From contig JAFYUJ010000071.1 of assembly GCA_017558555.1 (NCBI GenBank), positions 1 through 50,239 of the forward strand: a stretch of DNA of 50,239 nucleotides, in the 5' to 3' direction. The stretch comes from Akkermansia sp. (GTDB lineage Bacteria > Verrucomicrobiota > Verrucomicrobiia > Verrucomicrobiales > Akkermansiaceae). Every line of letters starts with the position of its first letter. The first letter of the stretch is position 1. Made by a program: the position numbers and the translations under genes. The notes below the pieces were generated by a model. It had not been told where the DNA came from and made no database searches. It was given only the letters and a program-made list of their open reading frames with translations. Shown in pieces: positions 24,527-34,718 of the stretch.

Positions 24527-27394
24527 TTATTTGAAAATGACCTCGTTGAGGAAAACATGCGGTTGTTGGGGATGCAAAATACGCACAGAGGTCGCACCCG
24601 GGGTGACCTTGTAGTAGCGCAGGTGCTCGCCGTCGCTGGTGAGTGTGGCGTTGGAGACCTCGCACTTGGCGTTGCCCACGGTGATGAGGGTGGTGGTTCC
24701 CTCCGGCACAGGCAGTGTCACATCCAACGGAGCTTTGGCGCAGAAATAGGAGGAGGCGATGTCTGCATCGGAAATACAGCGGGGATCGATGTCAAAGGCA
24801 TCTTCTGTAATGCCAATACGGAAGATGGTTACCTTGATTTCTTGCGACTCTCCGCTTTGGTTAGTAACACTGAGTGCTGTAACGCGCGCATCCGGGAATT
24901 CTCCCTTCTTGAGGTAGAGTCGATTTTTTTCGATTTTGCCCTCCAGAGCTACCGTTTGACCGGATTCGAGCGTCATGCGGATGTTGCCCCATTTTTCCAG
25001 ATTTGGGTTTTCCAGATTGATTTCAATCCACTCCGGTTTCATGGGAGTGGGCAGTTCCAGGGTGATATGTTGCTGGGGCTTGAGGGTTGCGACTTCCATG
25101 ACGCGATTGATGCCGATATCACCCGTATTGCTGTAGGCTGAGAGATGGCAGCCTTCTATATTGCTGGTGACATAGGGAGGCAGTGATTTGTTGATGGAGA
25201 ACTCGCAGATGGAAAGCCAGTTGGGCCGCGGTTGGAGAATTCGGAAGCGTATATATCTTGCTCGAACCGGTTGCTTGGCGAGGTTGAGGATGGCTTGGTT
25301 GCCATACTGTGGGGAGCCGATTTCGTACCAATGCTCTCCATCGTCAGAGGCCTCGAACTGCACGCTTTGTGGGTGGTCATTGTGGCGTGGCCCGCCCATG
25401 ATGAGGCAGATATTGTTGATGTTGGCAGGGGAACCCTGGTCCAGACAATACCACTGGCCTGCTTCCTGGCGGCGGTCATTGGACCAGAAGGTGGTGGGGC
25501 GGCCATCCGTGAGCTTTGCCACGTTGGCGTTTGTATTGCCAACGGAGGCAGAGAACTTGGGTGTGCTGCGCTTCTTGCCCGAAAGATCCGCATACACGCG
25601 GTCGTTCAGATAGGCAAAGGTGGCATTGAGTACGGGGGTCATGGCGTAGGCCGCCACTTCCACATCATCCACCTGGCGCACTCCTTGCATGCTCCACTCC
25701 CCTCGCATGGTGGAGCGCATGTCATAGATGGCTTGCACGGTGTCGAAGAAGTAGTGGAAGAGGTAGGCGTCTTCTGTGGCCAGAGCGGTCATGATGGATG
25801 CACCGGCTACGCCGGTCAGCTCGAATTGATCGAGCCACGGGCGGATTTCTTCGCACAGGCCCTTTACCGGGTTGGTTGTGTGTTTCAGTTCTCGTGCGGC
25901 GCTGACCATGCGGTCAAACTCCAGCTGGAGGAGCTGAGCGGTTTTCATGTCCGGTTTGCCGGCAGCTATGCTGGAAATGAAGTTTTGTGCTGTTTCTGCA
26001 ATTTCTGCGGATTCTTCGCGGAAGTAACCGTGCCCATTGGGAAGCAGATACGAATTGTGGGCGCAGAATACTTTCATTGCTTCGCGGTGGCGGGGATAGA
26101 GCCTGTGAATGCCTGCATCCCATGTGGTCTGTGATTCGAACTTATCGATGTTCCAGGTGTAGTTTGCCACGCCGAAGAGACCCACTTTGCTGGCCTCGGC
26201 ATGTTCCATGGGGTTGGCAACAAAGCCGCTCATCTGGTTCTTCATGTCGGCATCAGTATCCAGTCCATAGGTGCGCCCCATGGAGAGGCGGCTGCGCTTG
26301 AAGTCATTGCAGGGCCAGTTCCACCAGATGAACGTGGGGCGCTTTACATGCTCGTTTACCCACTTTTGGCCATTCAGCGTAATGTCATGCACCACCGTGT
26401 CGCCGGTCCACATCACGGGGATGCTCTTGTCCAGCCCGTCCCCCAAGGTGTTGAGGAATTGGGCATTGGTCCAGCTGCGGTTGTAGCCGGTGGGGCACAT
26501 GATGAGGGTCTGGTTCACATCCGGGTGTTTGCGAATGAAGTTTTCCAGGATGTAGTTGGTGAGCTGCACCTGGCGTTCTGCTTTGCCGATTTCGCCGCTG
26601 GAGTCATCCACCAGTACGCCGAAGTCTCGCACGCCCAGGTCATACATCTGCTGCAGCTTGTCGCACAGGGCATCCAGCTGCTTTTTGCCGTTGTTATCTG
26701 CCCACCGCACGGTGTTGGCCGGGTGAATCGCCCATACGAACCGTACGTGATTCTGTCGGGCATATTTCACCAAATCCCGCAGTTCATTGGCTTTGGTGGT
26801 GGGGTAGGGTTGGTAGCAACCGTGGCCGTGGTGGTAGGGGTCATCCTTGGGGGCATAGATGTAGGTGTTCATCTTGTTGCGCCCCATGAAGCGGAAGATG
26901 GAACAGCGGGCTTCGAAGCTCCAGGGGGCACCGTAGTATCCCTCCACCACACCGCGTGCGGGCAAATCCGGCCAGTCTACAAGAATGCCCATGGGCAGAG
27001 GCCCCAGACGGGTGACTTCGCGCAGCGTTTTGTCTGCAAAGACATCGTTGTGCGCCAAGGTGGCATCCGGCACGTTGTACAGCATTTGGATGATGGATTG
27101 GCGGGCATAATATACGCCGGTTTCATCATTGGCGTAAATCGTCACCTTGCCGGGGGTGATACTGATGGCATAGCCCTCCGGTACATCGGGGAGGCGTTTC
27201 CACATGTCGCTTGTATCTCCGGAGCTGCGCATGATGACCTGCACGTCTTTCACCTCAGTGGTGACGGAACGCATGCCATTGTGTTGTGGCTGGGGGTAAA
27301 TGATGACGGCTTTGGCCAGCGGGAATACTGTTGCCAGAAGAAGTGGTGCGGCACAGCAAAGTGTGCGAAAGAGCGATTTGAGGTGCAGTTTCAT
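24527..27394 (-). CDS. Exported GH84 beta-N-acetylglucosaminidase
   Basis: A secreted or periplasmic 955-residue enzyme that removes beta-linked N-acetylglucosamine (family GH84, with O-GlcNAcase and hyaluronidase-type members). It has an N-terminal signal peptide (about residues 1-29), a GH84 N-domain (30-140), and the catalytic domain with GVVEGYYGAPWSFEAR near 148 and MNTYIYAPKDDPYH near 176. FGVLVDDSSGE near 258 holds the paired catalytic Asp residues, and WWNWPCNDF follows. A helical region and a C-terminal discoidin-like (CBM32/F5-8) domain come next (SVGNTNANVAKLTDGRPTTF to YIRFRIL), then an all-beta end. It is monocistronic, with a clear promoter and terminator. A role in mucin-glycan breakdown is inferred. 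Confidence 0.95.
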   Translation of the reverse strand: MKLHLKSLFRTLCCAAPLLLATVFPLAKAVIIYPQPQHNGMRSVTTEVKDVQVIMRSSGDTSDMWKRLPDVPEGYAISITPGKVTIYANDETGVYYARQSIIQMLYNVPDATLAHNDVFADKTLREVTRLGPLPMGILVDWPDLPARGVVEGYYGAPWSFEARCSIFRFMGRNKMNTYIYAPKDDPYHHGHGCYQPYPTTKANELRDLVKYARQNHVRFVWAIHPANTVRWADNNGKKQLDALCDKLQQMYDLGVRDFGVLVDDSSGEIGKAERQVQLTNYILENFIRKHPDVNQTLIMCPTGYNRSWTNAQFLNTLGDGLDKSIPVMWTGDTVVHDITLNGQKWVNEHVKRPTFIWWNWPCNDFKRSRLSMGRTYGLDTDADMKNQMSGFVANPMEHAEASKVGLFGVANYTWNIDKFESQTTWDAGIHRLYPRHREAMKVFCAHNSYLLPNGHGYFREESAEIAETAQNFISSIAAGKPDMKTAQLLQLEFDRMVSAARELKHTTNPVKGLCEEIRPWLDQFELTGVAGASIMTALATEDAYLFHYFFDTVQAIYDMRSTMRGEWSMQGVRQVDDVEVAAYAMTPVLNATFAYLNDRVYADLSGKKRSTPKFSASVGNTNANVAKLTDGRPTTFWSNDRRQEAGQWYCLDQGSPANINNICLIMGGPRHNDHPQSVQFEASDDGEHWYEIGSPQYGNQAILNLAKQPVRARYIRFRILQPRPNWLSICEFSINKSLPPYVTSNIEGCHLSAYSNTGDIGINRVMEVATLKPQQHITLELPTPMKPEWIEINLENPNLEKWGNIRMTLESGQTVALEGKIEKNRLYLKKGEFPDARVTALSVTNQSGESQEIKVTIFRIGITEDAFDIDPRCISDADIASSYFCAKAPLDVTLPVPEGTTTLITVGNAKCEVSNATLTSDGEHLRYYKVTPGATSVRILHPQQPHVFLNEVIFK

Positions 27395-27451
27395 ACGAGA
27401 AATGATAGCGTTTACGCCAAAAGAAGACAGATTCGGCCTCCTTATCCTATC

Positions 27452-27480
27452 ATTATAGGAAAGATTTTATGCTGTGGCAA
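27452..27480 (-). promoter_or_regulatory. GH84 promoter with inverted repeat at the -10
   Basis: On the minus strand TTGCCA (27480-27475) and TATAAT (27457-27452) are 17 bases apart. The inverted repeat TCCTAT-CATT-ATAGGA (27445-27460) covers the -10 box and could be an operator. Confidence 0.7.
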
Positions 27481-27521
27481 GCAGGAAATCCCCTGGTCGG
27501 GGGCTCATTTGGCCGAAAAAA

Positions 27522-28313
27522 TCAAAAATTGAGGGTTTGCCCGGTGGTGATGGCCTGCAGCTGACCTCCCAAATGCTCTTTGAGGAACTGAAAAGCCGGT
27601 GCGCCGGTGCAATGCCCGGTGAAGTAGCGGGTGGGCAGCGTATGCAACACGCTGGCCGCTTGAGTGAGCAGATTGGCATCGGCGCGAGCATCCAGCTTCA
27701 TGAAATGAAAACCGCCGATGAGGACATCTGCCCGGAAATGGACGGCGATGTTGAGAATACCGCGGTGGGAACAGCCGCTGAAAAGGTAGCGCAGGCCGTC
27801 TTCTTCGATAAGCAGGTATTGCTCGTGCCGGAAATCATCGGGGCCGGTGTGGCCCTGCACGCAAGCGCTCATGCCTGTATCTGTGGGGGGATATGGGGTG
27901 GGTACGCTGCAAGCCGGATGCAGGGTGATGCCCGGAGCCAATTCCGCGACACGCTCCGGCGCGGTGATGATGCGTGGATGCCGCTGCAAATGCGGGGCAA
28001 TCCCTATGTCTTTGCCTTGTGCATTGAAGTGCCTGTCGAACGCGTGGGGGCTTACCCAAACCGGGGCGTGGGTGTTGATGGACAGGAAGTGGGCCAGACC
28101 ACCGCCGTGGTCATAGTGCCCATGAGAAAGGATTGCTATCTTTACCGCCGCCATATTCTGTCCCAGGCGGGCGGCGTTCGCCGCAAAGAGCGGTGAGGCG
28201 CCGGTGTCAAAGAGAATCTGCTTGCCGTCGGTCTCAATCAGAAGACTCAATCCGTGTTCTGCCTCCATTTCCGGGCTGCAACTGGTGTTTTCTGCAAGCA
28301 CGTGTATCCTCAT
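27522..28313 (-). CDS. MBL-fold metallo-hydrolase (DHPS-like group)
   Basis: A 263-residue metallo-beta-lactamase-fold protein. The metal-binding ILSHGHYDHGGGL lies near residues 60-72, and LFSGCSHRGILNI near 190 matches the second His ligand of the dihydropterin phosphate synthase-like subfamily. Further C-terminal ligands are in GGFHFM and TGHCTG. The family hydrolyses phosphoesters or thioesters or binds metal without a known reaction, so the substrate is not assigned. No signal peptide is present. The start MRIHVLAENTS at 28313 is preferred over the upstream frame because similarity begins there. It stands alone between GH84 and the divergent cyclophilin gene. Confidence 0.8.
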   Translation of the reverse strand: MRIHVLAENTSCSPEMEAEHGLSLLIETDGKQILFDTGASPLFAANAARLGQNMAAVKIAILSHGHYDHGGGLAHFLSINTHAPVWVSPHAFDRHFNAQGKDIGIAPHLQRHPRIITAPERVAELAPGITLHPACSVPTPYPPTDTGMSACVQGHTGPDDFRHEQYLLIEEDGLRYLFSGCSHRGILNIAVHFRADVLIGGFHFMKLDARADANLLTQAASVLHTLPTRYFTGHCTGAPAFQFLKEHLGGQLQAITTGQTLNF

Positions 28314-28476
28314 GCCGCCCAGTGTACACCCCCGTATGCCGGAGCGCAAGTGCTTTTCTGATATGCCATGGGTGCGATCTTTGCCCACCAAGGCCGTTAT
28401 CCGCTGTTTTTTGTGAGATTTTTGCATGTCATGCTTAGGGCTTGATTTTGTGACACGTGGCTGTTAACGTACGCGC

Positions 28477-29001
28477 ATGGCAACTGATAAGAAAATCACG
28501 ATGAAGACGAGCAAGGGCGATATCAACCTGACGGTGTTCGCCTCCAAGACCCCGATGACAGCCGCCAGCTTCCTGAATCTTGCAAGCAAGGGATTCTATG
28601 ATGGGCTGAGCTTTCACCGAGTGATTGCCGATTTCATGATTCAGGGTGGCGACCCCCAGGGAACAGGCTGCGGTGGCCCCGGCTATCAGTTTGATGATGA
28701 ATGCCGCCCCGACCTCAAGTTTGACCGCCCCGGCTTGCTGGCTATGGCTAATGCCGGTCGCACCTGGACCGGGCAGGGAACGAATGGCTCCCAGTTCTTC
28801 ATCACCCATGTGCCGACTGATTGGCTGAACGGCAAGCACACCATTTTTGGTGAGGTGCTCAGCGCTGCCGATCAGGACGTGGTGAATGCCATCCGCCAGG
28901 GGGATAAGATTACGGCGATTGAGATTCACGATGACTGCGCAGACCTTTTTGAGGAGCAGTCCGCCAACATTACGCGCTGGAATAGCAAGCTGAAGAAGTA
29001 A
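28477..29001 (+). CDS. Cyclophilin-type peptidyl-prolyl isomerase
   Basis: A 174-residue cytoplasmic cyclophilin that speeds cis-trans isomerisation of peptidyl-proline. The motifs FHRVIADFMIQGGDPQGTGCG (conserved Arg, Phe and Gln), LAMANAG, GTNGSQFFITHVPTDWLNGKHTIFG and the FGEV ending are all seen. It lacks a signal peptide. The C-terminal extension ADLFEEQSANITRWNSKLKK is short and charged. Its stop overlaps the start of the ABC-F gene (TAATG), so the two are translationally coupled. Confidence 0.95.
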   Translation: MATDKKITMKTSKGDINLTVFASKTPMTAASFLNLASKGFYDGLSFHRVIADFMIQGGDPQGTGCGGPGYQFDDECRPDLKFDRPGLLAMANAGRTWTGQGTNGSQFFITHVPTDWLNGKHTIFGEVLSAADQDVVNAIRQGDKITAIEIHDDCADLFEEQSANITRWNSKLKK

Positions 29002-31010
29002 TGGTATTCGCCGTACAGGACCTGCATATCGAGTTTGGTCCCCGCGTGCTTTTTGATTCGCTCTCCTTTGTCGTGGAGCAAGGAGAGCGAATTGCTTTTG
29101 CGGGGCAGAACGGAGCCGGCAAATCCACCCTGATGAAGTGCATCGTGGGTGTGATGGAGCCGGACAATGGCAAGGTATTGCTGCCCAGGCATACGCATGT
29201 GGGGTATCTTCCGCAGGATGGTATCCACATTGCCGGGGTGCCCTTGCTGGATGAGGTGCTGGGGTCCGTCGGCAATATTGTGGAGCTGCAGCAGGTGGTG
29301 GATGAATTGTCTGCCGATTTGCAGCGTCTCGATTCTCAGAGCACTGAATATCGCGATACGCTGGAAGAAATAGGCCGCCTGGAGCTGATTTTGCATGACC
29401 GCGATGCGGCGCGCTTGCGCCCGCGCACGGAGTCCATCTTGCGTGGCCTGGGCTTTAGTGAGTCTGATTTTACGCGCGATTGCGGGGAGTTTTCCGGTGG
29501 TTGGCAGATGCGCATAGCGCTGGCAAAGCTGCTGCTGCAAGAGCCGGAGGTGCTGCTGCTGGACGAGCCGACAAACCACCTGGATTTGCAGAGCCAACGT
29601 TGGCTGGAGCAGAGCTTGCGGCACTATCGCGGGGCCATCTGCATCATCAGCCACGATGTGGCGTTGCTGGATAGCCTTGTGACCCGCACCATCGCGTTCC
29701 ACCACGGCCGGGCTGAAGAATATGCCGGTAACTTTTCCTTTTACCTGAAGGAAAGCAAGGCTCGCAAGGAGATTTTGCTGCGCCAGGCTAAGGCCCAGCA
29801 GCGCGAGATTGCCAAGACGCAGGAGTTCATCGACCGCTTTCGTGCCAAGGCTACCAAGGCCTCTCAGGTTCAGAGCCGCATCAAACAGCTGGAAAAGGTG
29901 GAGCTGATAGAAGTGGAAGACGATGATGCGGTGATGAGTTTTCGCTTCCCGCCGCCGCCGCCCGGTGGCAACACGGTGGTGAAGCTGGAGGGTGTGTGCA
30001 AATCCTACGGCGACATTCACTTGCTCAAGCAGTATGATTTTTCCATGGCCAAGGGCGACCGCATCGCCATTGTGGGGGTCAACGGTTCCGGCAAGTCAAC
30101 GTTCACCCGCTTGATTTCCGGTACGGAAGCTCCCGATGCCGGGCAATTCTCTTTTGGCCATCACACCCAGGTAGCCTTCTTTTCCCAGACACACGCGGAT
30201 GTGTTGGATGATGAGCAGACGGTGCTGGAATGCGTGGAATCCGCCGCTTCCCGCGAGACCCGCCCACTGGTGCGCAATATCTTGGGCTGTTTCCTCTTCC
30301 GTGGGGATGATGTTTTCAAGAAAATCGGCGTATTGTCCGGTGGCGAGCGCTCGCGCGTAGCCTTGGTGTGCATGCTGTTGCGCCCGGCTAATTTCCTGAT
30401 AATGGACGAACCGACAAACCACCTGGATTTCCAGAGTCAGGACGTGTTGCAGCATGCTCTGGCCGAATATCCCGGTTCGTATTGCATTGTGTCGCACAAT
30501 CGCCAGTTCCTGGACCCCATTGTGAACAAGGTGCTGGAGTTCCGCAGCGGGTTGCCGCCGCGTTTGTTTCATGGTAATGTGTCCCAGTATCTGGAGACGG
30601 TGGAAGCCGAGGAACGCCGCTTGAAAGAGCTGGCGCAGGGCGGAGGTGCTGTATCAAATGCCGTGGCTTCTGTGGCGGCAAGTGCAGCGCCTGCCAATCG
30701 CAAGGAAAACCGCCGTTTGCGAGCCCAGGCGCAGGAGCGCCGCAAGGAGCTCATCAAGCCGCTGGAGCGCCGCCTGGAGGAGGTGGAGCTGGAGATTGCC
30801 ACCAAGGATGAGCGCAAGACCGCTATCTCCGAAGAATTGGAAAAACCGGAGAATATGAGCGATAACCAACGGCTCATGGAGCTGACGCAGGAATACCAGC
30901 AGTTGGGGCGTGAAACGGATGCCCTCTTTACCGTATGGGAGGAGGTTTCTTCCGAGCTGGAACGCGCCACCGCTGCTTGGGAAGAGGAGTTTGCCGGTGT
31001 GTTGGCTTGA
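29001..31010 (+). CDS. ABC-F family ATP-binding protein
   Basis: A 669-residue soluble protein with two ABC ATPase domains and no membrane part, typical of ABC-F proteins that act on the ribosome (translation factors such as Uup, YheS or EttA). Domain 1 has GQNGAGKST near residue 34, FSGGWQMRIALAKLLL and LLLDEPTNHLDLQS. The linker (about 240-320) is charged and helical, with RAKATKASQVQSR. Domain 2 has GVNGSGKST near 360, LSGGERSRVALVCMLL and LIMDEPTNHLDFQS. The C-terminal tail (about 560-660) is a coiled coil rich in Glu, Arg and Lys. The exact ABC-F subgroup is not settled; YheS/Uup-like is the best guess. The start overlaps the cyclophilin stop. Confidence 0.95.
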   Translation: MVFAVQDLHIEFGPRVLFDSLSFVVEQGERIAFAGQNGAGKSTLMKCIVGVMEPDNGKVLLPRHTHVGYLPQDGIHIAGVPLLDEVLGSVGNIVELQQVVDELSADLQRLDSQSTEYRDTLEEIGRLELILHDRDAARLRPRTESILRGLGFSESDFTRDCGEFSGGWQMRIALAKLLLQEPEVLLLDEPTNHLDLQSQRWLEQSLRHYRGAICIISHDVALLDSLVTRTIAFHHGRAEEYAGNFSFYLKESKARKEILLRQAKAQQREIAKTQEFIDRFRAKATKASQVQSRIKQLEKVELIEVEDDDAVMSFRFPPPPPGGNTVVKLEGVCKSYGDIHLLKQYDFSMAKGDRIAIVGVNGSGKSTFTRLISGTEAPDAGQFSFGHHTQVAFFSQTHADVLDDEQTVLECVESAASRETRPLVRNILGCFLFRGDDVFKKIGVLSGGERSRVALVCMLLRPANFLIMDEPTNHLDFQSQDVLQHALAEYPGSYCIVSHNRQFLDPIVNKVLEFRSGLPPRLFHGNVSQYLETVEAEERRLKELAQGGGAVSNAVASVAASAAPANRKENRRLRAQAQERRKELIKPLERRLEEVELEIATKDERKTAISEELEKPENMSDNQRLMELTQEYQQLGRETDALFTVWEEVSSELERATAAWEEEFAGVLA

Positions 31011-31019
31011 TGCGTTTGC

Positions 31020-31054
31020 AAAAAAACTCACACCTGCCGGATGACAGGTGTGAG
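31020..31054 (-). terminator. Terminator after the GH20/Sel1-like genes
   Basis: CTCACACCTG (31027-31036) and CAGGTGTGAG (31045-31054) form a perfect 10-bp stem with an 8-base loop. On the minus strand seven T follow. It may also stop the convergent ABC-F transcript. Confidence 0.88.
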
Positions 31055-31085
31055 CTTGATTAAACCTTGAACAAGGGCAGGCTTT

Positions 31086-31424
31086 TTAATCACCCAACAT
31101 GGCACGAGCCATGACATTGCCTTGCTGAGCAGCCAGTCGCAGAGCTGCCATGGCCTTGTCTGTATCTTTGTCCACCAGCTTGCCATCGATGAAGCTCATG
31201 GCCAGCACAAATAAGGCCACGTGGTCTCCACCCTGGGCTGCGGCTTCCAAATCTGCCAGGTCGCTGCGTTGCTTCAGCTGGGAGAAGTAGATGCGCGCCA
31301 GTTGATTCTGAGCCTCGGGGTGGCCGGCAAAGGCGGCATGGCGCAGGTGCTCAGCCCCCGCAGCGGCATCCCCGGTGAGGAATGCCTCTGCGCCCAGTTC
31401 ATACTCCTTTTGCGGATTCATCAT
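31086..31424 (-). CDS. Small Sel1/TPR-like repeat protein
   Basis: A 112-residue helical-repeat protein. Repeats of the Sel1 type are visible: [30 protein letters not shown] and [22 protein letters not shown]. Such solenoids bind partner proteins. It has no signal peptide. The start overlaps the GH20 stop (ATGATGA), so the pair is one transcript, and the second ATG at 31421 is an alternative start. Its link with an exported glycosidase is only by position; a specific function is not evident. Confidence 0.75.
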   Translation of the reverse strand: MMNPQKEYELGAEAFLTGDAAAGAEHLRHAAFAGHPEAQNQLARIYFSQLKQRSDLADLEAAAQGGDHVALFVLAMSFIDGKLVDKDTDKAMAALRLAAQQGNVMARAMLGD

Positions 31425-33700
31425 TTTGTTTCAGGCGCAGAGGGGGTGATTTGCATGCTGTATACCTTGCCCAGCAGGCTTTCGCCGAGGACTTCCAGCG
31501 GCAGCACAAAGGTGGAGCGGACATTTTTGGTGCGCTTACTGAATCCGTTGTCGGCATCCAGATAGGTGGTGAGCACCATCTGTCCTACGGGCTGGCCATC
31601 GATGAGCAGCTGGGTGTTTTCCGGCTTGCCAATGAGCTCAAGCTTCACCTTCTTGCCAACGGGAAGCTTGGCACCGAAGGAGAATTCCAGAGTGTCATCG
31701 CGGCGGAAGCCCACGGTACCATCCTTCATGACGGCGATGAGCTTGCCTTCGGGGGCGGAGAGCAGCACCTGCTCCTGGCCTTCGGGGGCAGAGGCGAGCT
31801 CTAATTCCATGGTGAGGTGGTAATTCGGTCCCAGAGCGGGCAATCCCAGTTTCTGAGGAGTCAGGGCAGGGGTGATGTTCACCGTTTCCCGGCTCTTCCA
31901 TTTGTAGAGCGGGTTGCAGAAGGGGGCTGCACCAATGCGCGCGGCCAACTCCTTGTGCGCAGCCATGTCATGCGGCATCTTTTCCTTGCCCCACATCTTC
32001 TGGCTGAGGATTTCTACGGATTCTTTGATGGAGTTCCACACATCGTAGGGGGCGTAGCCGGAGTGCTTGGCGTCCGTCATGTCATTCCACACGGCAAAGG
32101 TGGCACCCAACAACTGGGGATGGCCGGCGGGCAGCACTTCATTGCCTACCACATTGGGCTTCCAGTTGGCATAGAGCCACTTGTGGTTCTTATCCATCCG
32201 GTAGTAGTTGGCAAACGGCACGATGTAGAGAGCCCCGTCATTGGTGTTGATGACATCGTAGCCCAGGTCAATGGCTTCCCAGGCTTTCATCCAGCCGGGA
32301 CTCCAGAGGTTCATCTGCACTCCCTTGGAGACAACGGGTGTCTTGCCCGGCTTGCTGCTCAGGCTGCCCCAGATGCGCGGGGTGTAGCCACGATCCAGTA
32401 CGTGGCGCATCAACCCGTCTGCATACTTGCGGTAATCTTCTTTTTCTCCGTAGAATTCATCTGCACCCACATGTACCACGGGGCAGTTCTCAAAGACAGC
32501 GGCCCCCAACTTCTCATCCTTCACCAGGTATTCATCGAAGACTTTCCCCACGAAGGTGACCGTTTCAGGGTTGGCGGCGTCAAGCATTTCGCAACGTCGC
32601 TTTTCGTGGTTCATTTTGCCCTTGTAGATGAGGTCGGGGCGTACACGAGTGAAAGAGAGCGCGTGGCCGGGGGTGTCAAATTCCGGGATGATATTGACAT
32701 TGTGTTCCTTGGCGTATTCCACCAGTTCCATGAACTCCTTCTTGGTATAGAAAAGATCCTGAGCGGTGAGTGGTGTGCCGTCTGCCCCCTTCATGTCGGA
32801 TTCCAGACGGAAGGCCGAGTAGCTTTCCTTGAAAGGATCGCGCCCGGCATCCACATAGTTTTCGTGGAAGATGTAGTTGTTGTTGATGACGAGGTGCAAA
32901 TCGTTCATCTTGAACCAGGACATGGTGCGTATCACGTCCTTGATGTAGCTGATGGGATGCGGGGTGCGGGCGATATCCAGCATGAAGCCGCGCAGCTCGT
33001 AGCGGGGCATATCCACTGCCTTGCCGCAGGGAACACTTCCACCTGTTTGGCGAAGAATCTGGAGCAATGTGCGAGTACCCCAATAGACGCCTTTCCAACT
33101 GGGAGCATCAATGTGGATTTTGTCAGCATTCACGACCATCGTGTAGCTTTCCTCGGTGTCGGATGAATGCTTTTTCTTGCCTTCTTTGAGAACAATGCTT
33201 GCTTCTCTTGCATGATTGGCCAGTTGGATATTCTTGCCTGTGACTTCTCGAAAGTCTGCGGCGATTTGGGCTGCCAATGCTGCATTGTTACAGTAAAGGG
33301 TGGCGTTGTCACTCAGTTTGAAATTGCCTGTGCTGCCGGCCCATTGCAAAATTTCAGGAATGACGTTGGGCTTGGGGTTGCCCGTTGCCTCTTTTGCAGG
33401 CTTGAGTATCAGTTCGTAGTCCTTACTGATGACTTGTTCGCCGTCTTTGCTTACGCGGAAGCTGATGTTGACCGGAGTCTCGGATAAAACCGGGCGAATA
33501 TTGCCATGTGAGGCAATAATTTGCTCATAGTCTGCACCCAGGATTTCAACTTTTGCACCGGGAATCTTGGGCATGGGCAGGTGGGTGCTGCCGGGACGAA
33601 GTTCGGTGAGAGTCATGGAGTTTGCAGCTTGCTGCAAATCCGACCCCAGAAGAGGAGTGGCGGTCATGGCTGCTATCATCAGAAGCGTGGAGGCTTTCAT
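31421..33700 (-). CDS. Exported GH20 beta-N-acetylhexosaminidase
   Basis: A secreted or periplasmic 759-residue enzyme that removes terminal beta-GlcNAc or GalNAc by substrate-assisted catalysis (GH20). Residues 1-20 are a signal peptide. A non-catalytic GH20b-type domain spans about 130-230, followed by the TIM-barrel domain: [18 protein letters not shown] near 238, [18 protein letters not shown] near 335, and [12 protein letters not shown] near 405 with the Asp-Glu catalytic pair (HVGADE replaces the more common HxGGDE). [11 protein letters not shown] follows. The C-terminal about 125 residues look like a LamG/concanavalin-type beta domain. It is coupled to the Sel1-like gene downstream. 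Together with GH84 it suggests mucin degradation (inference). Confidence 0.95.
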   Translation of the reverse strand: MKASTLLMIAAMTATPLLGSDLQQAANSMTLTELRPGSTHLPMPKIPGAKVEILGADYEQIIASHGNIRPVLSETPVNISFRVSKDGEQVISKDYELILKPAKEATGNPKPNVIPEILQWAGSTGNFKLSDNATLYCNNAALAAQIAADFREVTGKNIQLANHAREASIVLKEGKKKHSSDTEESYTMVVNADKIHIDAPSWKGVYWGTRTLLQILRQTGGSVPCGKAVDMPRYELRGFMLDIARTPHPISYIKDVIRTMSWFKMNDLHLVINNNYIFHENYVDAGRDPFKESYSAFRLESDMKGADGTPLTAQDLFYTKKEFMELVEYAKEHNVNIIPEFDTPGHALSFTRVRPDLIYKGKMNHEKRRCEMLDAANPETVTFVGKVFDEYLVKDEKLGAAVFENCPVVHVGADEFYGEKEDYRKYADGLMRHVLDRGYTPRIWGSLSSKPGKTPVVSKGVQMNLWSPGWMKAWEAIDLGYDVINTNDGALYIVPFANYYRMDKNHKWLYANWKPNVVGNEVLPAGHPQLLGATFAVWNDMTDAKHSGYAPYDVWNSIKESVEILSQKMWGKEKMPHDMAAHKELAARIGAAPFCNPLYKWKSRETVNITPALTPQKLGLPALGPNYHLTMELELASAPEGQEQVLLSAPEGKLIAVMKDGTVGFRRDDTLEFSFGAKLPVGKKVKLELIGKPENTQLLIDGQPVGQMVLTTYLDADNGFSKRTKNVRSTFVLPLEVLGESLLGKVYSMQITPSAPETK

Positions 33701-33730
33701 GCTTGGTATAGGTGTGTAGATTATTCAAAA

Positions 33731-33748
33731 CTACGAATTCACTCGTAG
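33731..33748 (-). promoter_or_regulatory. Inverted repeat upstream of GH20
   Basis: CTACGA (33731-33736) and TCGTAG (33743-33748) form a 6-6-6 dyad 30 bases upstream of the GH20 start. No T tail is present, so an operator is more likely than a terminator. It does not match the dyad at the GH84 promoter. Confidence 0.35.
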
Positions 33749-33794
33749 TCTACCATAAGAATACGCAGAAAAAAAGCAGTTTATTTCAAAAAAA

Positions 33795-34565
33795 TTAAAC
33801 TTCAATCCACGCGAGTCTGCATGCCTGGGGGGCAACGTGGATTTGTGTGGGGAGACCCAGTTGTTGGATGGTGCGTTGCATGGAGGCTAGCGCACATTCC
33901 GGGGTGTTGCATTCCGGGCTGATATGGCCAAGGATGATGTGGCGGAGTTCCGGGTGTGCCAACGAAGTGACAAACTCCCCGGCCTGGGCGTTGGAAAGGT
34001 GGCCCCAGTCTCCCTGGATGCGCTCGATGATATCGTAGGGTCGGCCGGAGTTATGCAGCATGTCGGGGTCATAGTTGGATTCCAGGTACAGGGCATGCAC
34101 CCCGCTCAGAATGTTGCGCATGCTTTTGGTGATTCGCCCTGTGTCGGTGATATAGCCCAGTTTACATCCATCATGCTCAAACAGGTATCCCATGGGGTCG
34201 GCGGCATCATGACTCACCTCAATGGGTGTAATGTTGATATCTCCAACCTGAAGCATACTCCCCGGTTCAATGTAGGTCATTTTGGCGCCGGGTGCGATGG
34301 CGCGCAGGTCGCGTGCAAGATAGCGGCTGCAATACAGGTTGAGTACATTTTTCTTTGCCAATACACCCAGCCCGCAGAGGTGATCGCTGTGCTCGTGTGT
34401 GTAGAAGATACCCTCCACCTGTTGGATGCTCAGTTCGCATTCCTCCAACCCCTTGCGGATGCGCATGGCGCTGATGCCTGTATCGACCATGAGGTGGGTC
34501 TTCCCGGAGGAGATGACAGAGGTGTTGCCCTTGCTGCTGCTGGCGAGTGTGGATATGCGTAACAT
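33795..34565 (-). CDS. MBL-fold hydrolase, YycJ/WalJ-like
   Basis: A 256-residue metallo-beta-lactamase-fold protein. The beginning, RISTLASSSKGNTSVI followed by LMVDTGISAMRI, and the metal site FYTHEHSDHLCGLGVL near residue 57 match the YycJ/WalJ-like group of cytoplasmic nuclease-like proteins. Members have been linked to DNA repair or cell-wall regulation. Other ligands appear in VSHDAADPMGY, YITDTG and LESNYD. Length and spacing are normal. It stands alone, divergent from the 34719 gene. The biochemical activity is not predictable from sequence only. Confidence 0.85.
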   Translation of the reverse strand: MLRISTLASSSKGNTSVISSGKTHLMVDTGISAMRIRKGLEECELSIQQVEGIFYTHEHSDHLCGLGVLAKKNVLNLYCSRYLARDLRAIAPGAKMTYIEPGSMLQVGDINITPIEVSHDAADPMGYLFEHDGCKLGYITDTGRITKSMRNILSGVHALYLESNYDPDMLHNSGRPYDIIERIQGDWGHLSNAQAGEFVTSLAHPELRHIILGHISPECNTPECALASMQRTIQQLGLPTQIHVAPQACRLAWIEV

Positions 34566-34718
34566 GAGTTGCTCATGCTACCATACTTTGCCGTTTTGCT
34601 CAATAGTAAACATAAGTGAGATGTTTTTCAAAAGTGTGGAAATGCGCCACCTACGCCAGTTTGACGCTTTTTTTTCTTTCCATCAGGGGTAAAGTGGCTA
34701 TAATGTCGGGAAAGGCGT

